Shown here piece by piece: positions 60,150 to 64,000 of a stretch of DNA of 64,000 nt. This DNA comes from Salinispora mooreana. Its GTDB lineage: Bacteria; Actinomycetota; Actinomycetes; Mycobacteriales; Micromonosporaceae. Each line of letters opens with the position of its first letter. Position 1 is the first letter of the stretch. The stretch lies in contig NZ_KB900614.1 in the NCBI RefSeq assembly GCF_000379065.1, positions 4,612,333 to 4,676,332 of the forward strand, in the 5' to 3' direction. The notes beneath the pieces are model-generated. The model saw only the letters and a program-made list of their open reading frames with translations. It had not been told where the DNA came from and did no database searches. The position numbers and the translations under genes are program-made.

Positions 60150-60703
60150 CCACCGCAGCCCTGGTGGACACCCAGCAGTTCCGGCGGGTGTTCGGCCATT
60201 TCTGCACCGGCGTGACGGTCATCACGACGCTCGACGACGAAGGCCCGGCGGGGTTCGCCTGCCAGGCCTTCGCCCCACTGTCGCTGGACCCACCACTCCT
60301 GTTGTTCTGCCCCCAGGCAAGCTCCACCACCTGGCAACGGATTCGCGACGTCGGGGTGTTCGGTGTCAACGTGTTGGCGGAGGCGCACGGGCCGCTGTCC
60401 CGCGTCTTCGGCGCCCGGGGCGCGGACAAGTTCGCCGACGTCGCCTGGACTCCCTCCCCGACCGGCATGCCGATCCTTACCGGGGCGTTGACCTGGGCTG
60501 ACTGCCGCGTCGAGGCAGTACATCCGGGTGGCGACCACGCGATTGTGGTGGGCCGGGTGACCGCGCTCGGCGAGTGCCGCGACGACGGTCCGCTGCTGTT
60601 TTTCAAGGGCCGCTACTGTGCCGTCGCGCCGATGCCATCCGGTGAGCCGCCGGAGGTGGTCGACACGCTGCTGGCGTGGCCCCGGCACACCGACTGGATC
60701 TAG
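60146..60703 (+). CDS. hsaB: 3-HSA hydroxylase, flavin reductase component
   Basis: The 185-residue flavin reductase has QQFRRVFGHFCTGVTVITTL, GFACQAFAPLSLDPPLLLFC and GDHAIVVGRVTALGE. It supplies reduced FMN/FAD to HsaA. GTG 60146 overlaps the hsaC stop. Its stop overlaps the convergent fadD3-like stop. It is paralogous to the enediyne-operon flavin reductase at 26044. Confidence 0.93.
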   Translation: MTTAALVDTQQFRRVFGHFCTGVTVITTLDDEGPAGFACQAFAPLSLDPPLLLFCPQASSTTWQRIRDVGVFGVNVLAEAHGPLSRVFGARGADKFADVAWTPSPTGMPILTGALTWADCRVEAVHPGGDHAIVVGRVTALGECRDDGPLLFFKGRYCAVAPMPSGEPPEVVDTLLAWPRHTDWI

Positions 60704-62223
60704 CGAGCCTCGGCGCTCTCCGCGCGGAGCAGATACTTGAGGATCTTGCCTGAGGCGTTGTGCGGTAGCTCGGACCGGACCTCCACCGACCGCGGCACCT
60801 TGTAGTTGGCGAGTCGGCTCCGGCAGAACTCGATCACCTCCGCCGTGCTGAGTGAGTGACCCGGGCGGCAGATCAGGTAGACCTTGCCGACCTCGCCGAG
60901 CCGTCGGTCGGGCACGCCGATCACCGCGGACTCGGCCACGCCCGGAAGCTGCGCGAGCGCGCGCTCGACCTCAGCCGGGTACACGTTGAAGCCGCCGCAG
61001 ACGTACATGTCCTTGAGCCGGTCGGTGATCGTCAGGTAGCCGCGCTCGTCGAGGTGCCCGATGTCGCCGGTGTGCAGCCACCCGTCGGTGTCGATCGCCG
61101 CCGCGGTGGCGGCCGGGTCATCGAGGTAGCCGAGCATCGTGTTCGGTCCCCGCAGCAGCACCTCACCGCCCGGGTCGGCGATGCGGACCTCACATCCGGC
61201 CGCGGCGCGCCCGCAGGTCCGCGCCACGGTCTGCGCGTCGTCGCCCGGCCGGCACATCGTGGCGACCACCGCCTCGGTCAGCCCGTACGCGGTGAGCACG
61301 TCCGCGCCGAGCTCCGTGCGGATCTGCTCGACGAGGGCCGGTGGCACGGTCGCCGCTCCGGTCACGGCCAGGCGCAGGCTCGACAGGTCGAATCGCCGGG
61401 CATCGGGATGACCGAGCAGGCTGGTGTAGAGGGTGGGCGGCCCGGGTAGGACGGTGATCCGCTGGTCGGCGATCAGGGCCATCGTCCGGGGCGCATCGAA
61501 GACCGCCTGTGGCACGATGGCGCTGCCGCTGACCACACAGGCGAGGATGCCGGCCTTCAGCCCGAAGCTGTGAAAGAAGGGGTTGATCACGAGGTAGCGG
61601 TCGTCGGGGGCCAGTTGGGCGATGTCGGCCCAGGCGGCAGCCACGGCCATCGACTGCCGGTGCGCGCTCATCACACCCTTGCTGCGCCCGGTGGTACCCG
61701 AGGTGAACAGGATGTCGCTCAGGTCGTCGGGGTTGACCGCGGCGGCGCGGGCGTCGGCCTCCACCTCAGGAACCGACCCGCCCTGGGATACGACCTCGTC
61801 CCAACCAGAGGGCACCCGCACGACCAGGCGGGGGAGCTGTTTGCCTTCCGCCGCCGCGGCGGCCCGCAGCGTGGCGAGTCGGTCGGTGCCGAGGAACGGG
61901 TCCACCACGACGAGGCCGCTGGCGCCGCTCCGATGGATCACGTCGAGCGCCTCGATCCCGGTGAATCGGGTGTTGACCGGCACCAGGGTGAGGCCCGCGT
62001 AGCTCGCGCCGAGTGCGGCCAGCACCCACTGCGTCGAGTTCGGTGCCCAGAGTGCGAGCCGGTCGCCCGGCCGCAGCCCCCCGGCGATCAGTGCCTGTGC
62101 CACGCGCCGCACCTCGGCGAGGAGCTCCGCGTAGCTCAGCTGCGCGACGCCGGGCTCCACCAGGGCCGGCGCCGAGCTGAACTCACGCGCCGCCCGGCGC
62201 AGGGCCGCTGGGATCGACGGCAT
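60700..62223 (-). CDS. fadD3: Acyl-CoA synthetase, FadD3-like (HIP-CoA ligase)
   Basis: The roughly 507-residue ANL-family ligase has the P-loop-like SDILFTSGTTGRSKGVM, NPFFHSFGLKAGILACV, VLTAYGLTEAVVATMCRPGD, WLHTGDIG and the C-terminal catalytic-Lys region HNASGKILK. AHRQS after the P-loop, ILACVVSG and YVCGGFNVYPAEVE closely match FadD3, which activates the steroid C/D-ring acid HIP. Two ATGs (62226, 62223) fit GGGAGG. Placement beside hsaB supports the assignment. Confidence 0.87.
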   Translation of the reverse strand: MPSIPAALRRAAREFSSAPALVEPGVAQLSYAELLAEVRRVAQALIAGGLRPGDRLALWAPNSTQWVLAALGASYAGLTLVPVNTRFTGIEALDVIHRSGASGLVVVDPFLGTDRLATLRAAAAAEGKQLPRLVVRVPSGWDEVVSQGGSVPEVEADARAAAVNPDDLSDILFTSGTTGRSKGVMSAHRQSMAVAAAWADIAQLAPDDRYLVINPFFHSFGLKAGILACVVSGSAIVPQAVFDAPRTMALIADQRITVLPGPPTLYTSLLGHPDARRFDLSSLRLAVTGAATVPPALVEQIRTELGADVLTAYGLTEAVVATMCRPGDDAQTVARTCGRAAAGCEVRIADPGGEVLLRGPNTMLGYLDDPAATAAAIDTDGWLHTGDIGHLDERGYLTITDRLKDMYVCGGFNVYPAEVERALAQLPGVAESAVIGVPDRRLGEVGKVYLICRPGHSLSTAEVIEFCRSRLANYKVPRSVEVRSELPHNASGKILKYLLRAESAEAR

Positions 62224-62363
62224 CATCGAGACCTCCCGGCACGGATGGGCCAAGCAGACGCTTGGTCAGCCTACGCGGGGGTGGATATCGGCGCCAGTGG
62301 ATGACGATACGGCGAAAGGTGTGTTGCCGAGGGGTTTCCTTGCTGGGGTACGTGACAGTAGAT

Positions 62364-62377
62364 TAGAACAAGTTTCA
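62364..62377. promoter_or_regulatory. KstR-like operator in the fadD3/DUF3068 divergent region
   Basis: TAGAACAAGTTTCA matches TNNAACNNGTTNNA completely. It lies 20 bases before the DUF3068 start and about 138 bases before the fadD3-like start, so it more likely controls the former. Confidence 0.72.
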
Positions 62378-62397
62378 CCTAGTGGAAGGGTGTGCTG

Positions 62398-63441
62398 ATG
62401 CGACAGAAAACCGGCGCGGTTCTCTTCGGTCTGGGGTTACTCTGCGTTGTTGCGGCCGTGGGCCTGGTAGGGCTGATAGTGCCGGCACTCAAGCAGGTTC
62501 CCTACGACGTGACGCCGCCGGATATCGTGGTGGTCGCACCGTCAGCTACCTTCGTCAGTGCTCGGACCCTGCCAGGCGGCGAACCTGCGGTGACTGTCGA
62601 AACCGGCACTCTGCGTTCGGAAACCGGTATCAAGCCCGACAACGAGGCCGCCGCGGAGCTCACCGGAAGCCTTGCTGGCGAAACTCTGATTTGGAACGTG
62701 TATCAAGCTACCGACTGGGTGGATCGTGATCTGCCGGTCAACCGGGCCGAGAGTCGTATCGCCCTCGACCGGGTGTCCGGTGCCGCAGCCGAGTGGGACG
62801 GCCAGTGCTACAGCGACACGGAGGCCGTGGAGTCGGGCACCACCGGCTGCGAGGCGGGGAGCATCACGTACGCCGGGCAGCTCTACCTGTTCCCCTTCGA
62901 TACGAAAAAGCAGACCTACCAGTACTTCGATGGCATCCTGCGGCAGTCGTTGCCGATGCTGTACCAGGGCGAGGAAGAGGTCGCCGGCCTGGAGACGTAC
63001 CGGTTCGAACAGACCGTCCCCCAGCGGGAGCTCGACCTGGACGAGGAGACGCTGACCCAACTGCTCGGCTTCCTGGCGCCGGAGGCGACAACCGCGACGA
63101 TGACCTACCGGGCGTCTCGCACGCTCTGGGTGGAGCCGATGACCGGTGGCATTCTGGGCTACCGTGAGCAGCAACACCAGGAGCTGGTGCCAGACGTCGG
63201 GTCGCCGGTGGTCATCTTCAACGCCACCTTCCAGTACGACGACGCCACCGCCGACGCGGTAATCGAACAGGCCAGAGATGGTCGGGCGCAGCTGTTCCTG
63301 CTCGGTCGCAACCTGCCGATCGGCCTGCTGGTGGCAGGGGTCCTCGCGGCCGCCGCCGGCTTCATGCTCGTGTTCGTGCGCCGCGCCACGGCAACCCGGC
63401 CGGCGGACGCCACCGGTGGGGAGCCCGCACAGACATCTTGA
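62398..63441 (+). CDS. DUF3068 (PorA-family-like) membrane protein
   Basis: The 347-residue protein has an N-terminal TM (TGAVLFGLGLLCVVAAVGLV), an extracytoplasmic beta-rich domain with two Cys (QCYSD, TGCEAG), and a C-terminal TM (LPIGLLVAGVLAAAAGFMLV) with a short basic tail. This is the DUF3068 layout. GTG 62392 is an alternative start. The KstR-like site at its promoter suggests a role in steroid uptake or envelope adaptation. Function unknown. Confidence 0.82.
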   Translation: MRQKTGAVLFGLGLLCVVAAVGLVGLIVPALKQVPYDVTPPDIVVVAPSATFVSARTLPGGEPAVTVETGTLRSETGIKPDNEAAAELTGSLAGETLIWNVYQATDWVDRDLPVNRAESRIALDRVSGAAAEWDGQCYSDTEAVESGTTGCEAGSITYAGQLYLFPFDTKKQTYQYFDGILRQSLPMLYQGEEEVAGLETYRFEQTVPQRELDLDEETLTQLLGFLAPEATTATMTYRASRTLWVEPMTGGILGYREQQHQELVPDVGSPVVIFNATFQYDDATADAVIEQARDGRAQLFLLGRNLPIGLLVAGVLAAAAGFMLVFVRRATATRPADATGGEPAQTS

Positions 63442-64000
63442 CAAGCTTTGTTTCGGCCGGCCGCACCATCGCGGCGGTCCAGCAGCTCGACCAGCCCGCA
63501 CCGGTCAAGCCTGGGTGTATGTCGGCGTCAGTCGGGCGACGGGCATGCCCTCACTGTCCCGCTACGTACACCGCTTAGTCGTCCTTGACCCAGTCCACCC
63601 CGGCGTATGATGTCCTGCTGAGCACGGCTATGTCGGTCACACCCGCAGGTGCTCCTCCGCTGCCCTATCAGGGGGAAGCGCCTGGTGGCTCCGGGAATCA
63701 AGAGATATTCGGTCCGGTCACGACAGTGATGAAGTGTCAGGCGGTTCGGCGCGGAGCGTCGTGGCATCGATCGCCGGAACCTAGCGGCTTTCCTAGTTCT
63801 CTTGCCCGAAGCGAATGGGGTGCCCGGTTTGGTCCGTTACTGGAGGTATCCGATGTAGTGAACTGATCTCAGCGACGCGAAGGTGTTGATTGGTGCGACA
63901 CGGGCGAAAGCGATGAGATCGGACGGTGCTGGAAGTGGGCGTGGGGCCCTCGGTAGGTAGTTCTCACCACAAGATCACCCACACGGTGAGGACCCCACGT
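63442..64000. other. 559-bp right-end region without recognised gene
   Basis: No convincing ORF was found. At the edge, CGTGGGG (63940-63946) and CCCCACG (63993-63999) flank a second inverted pair CTCACC (63963-63968) and GGTGAG (63985-63990). This nested inverted repeat could be a terminator, a repeat family member or the start of a mobile element cut by the window. Confidence 0.4.

Noticed and set aside
62254..62363. KstR2-type operator for fadD3
   Set aside because: No AnCAAGnnCTTGnT-like dyad was found; the only site is the KstR-type one at 62364.
1..64000. CRISPR arrays, tRNA or rRNA genes
   Set aside because: No regularly spaced direct repeats, cloverleaf-like segments or rRNA motifs were noticed on either strand.

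Overview
The window is high-GC actinomycete DNA with many overlapping ATGA/GTGA gene junctions. The gene content (an enediyne polyketide synthase cassette and a KstR-type steroid catabolic cluster) fits a Micromonospora/Salinispora-like organism. That placement is inference; no rRNA or housekeeping marker is present. No tRNA, rRNA, CRISPR array or complete insertion sequence was seen.

Region A (1 to about 33.4 kb) is an enediyne biosynthetic locus. Its core is two tandem DUF1702/UnbL-like genes, a 1939-residue enediyne PKS (KS-AT-ACP-KR-DH-PPTase), the hotdog thioesterase, a flavin reductase and a P450, all on the + strand. AraC and MerR regulators follow, then a coupled unbV-unbU pair. Upstream lie likely tailoring and export genes: a partial epoxide hydrolase, a solute-binding protein without a signal peptide, a five-gene minus-strand operon (two FAD-linked oxidases, an aminotransferase, DUF2855 and DUF2306 proteins), an EmrB/QacA-type exporter, and a minus-strand operon of a DUF5987-like small subunit, a GMC oxidoreductase and an AhpD-like protein. 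A DGPF/ECF42 sigma pair is embedded and may be unrelated. The product and ring size (9- or 10-membered) cannot be read from these genes alone.

Region B (33.5 to 47.6 kb) is accessory DNA: hemerythrin plus radical SAM, an M16-like peptidase pair, small stress-type enzymes, a secreted alpha-amylase with two CBM20 domains, and an ArsR/AHSA1/DHFR-like operon. Two regulator genes here are broken: a SARP/AfsR-type gene with an internal deletion and frameshift, and the 3' end of a LuxR-type response regulator. This points to local gene erosion.

Region C (47.7 to 63.4 kb) is a compact steroid-degradation cluster. It encodes a FadE28/FadE29-like acyl-CoA dehydrogenase pair and an Hsd4B-like hydratase (side chain), KstD-like and KshA/KshB enzymes (opening of ring B), HsaA/B/C/D (ring A aromatization products) and a FadD3-like CoA ligase (rings C/D). 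Six sites match or nearly match the KstR consensus TNNAACNNGTTNNA and sit at the promoters of these genes. They bring an SRPBCC protein and a DUF3068 membrane protein into the putative regulon. A small Cys-containing protein of unknown function is translationally coupled between KshA and KshB. The last 560 bases hold no recognisable gene.
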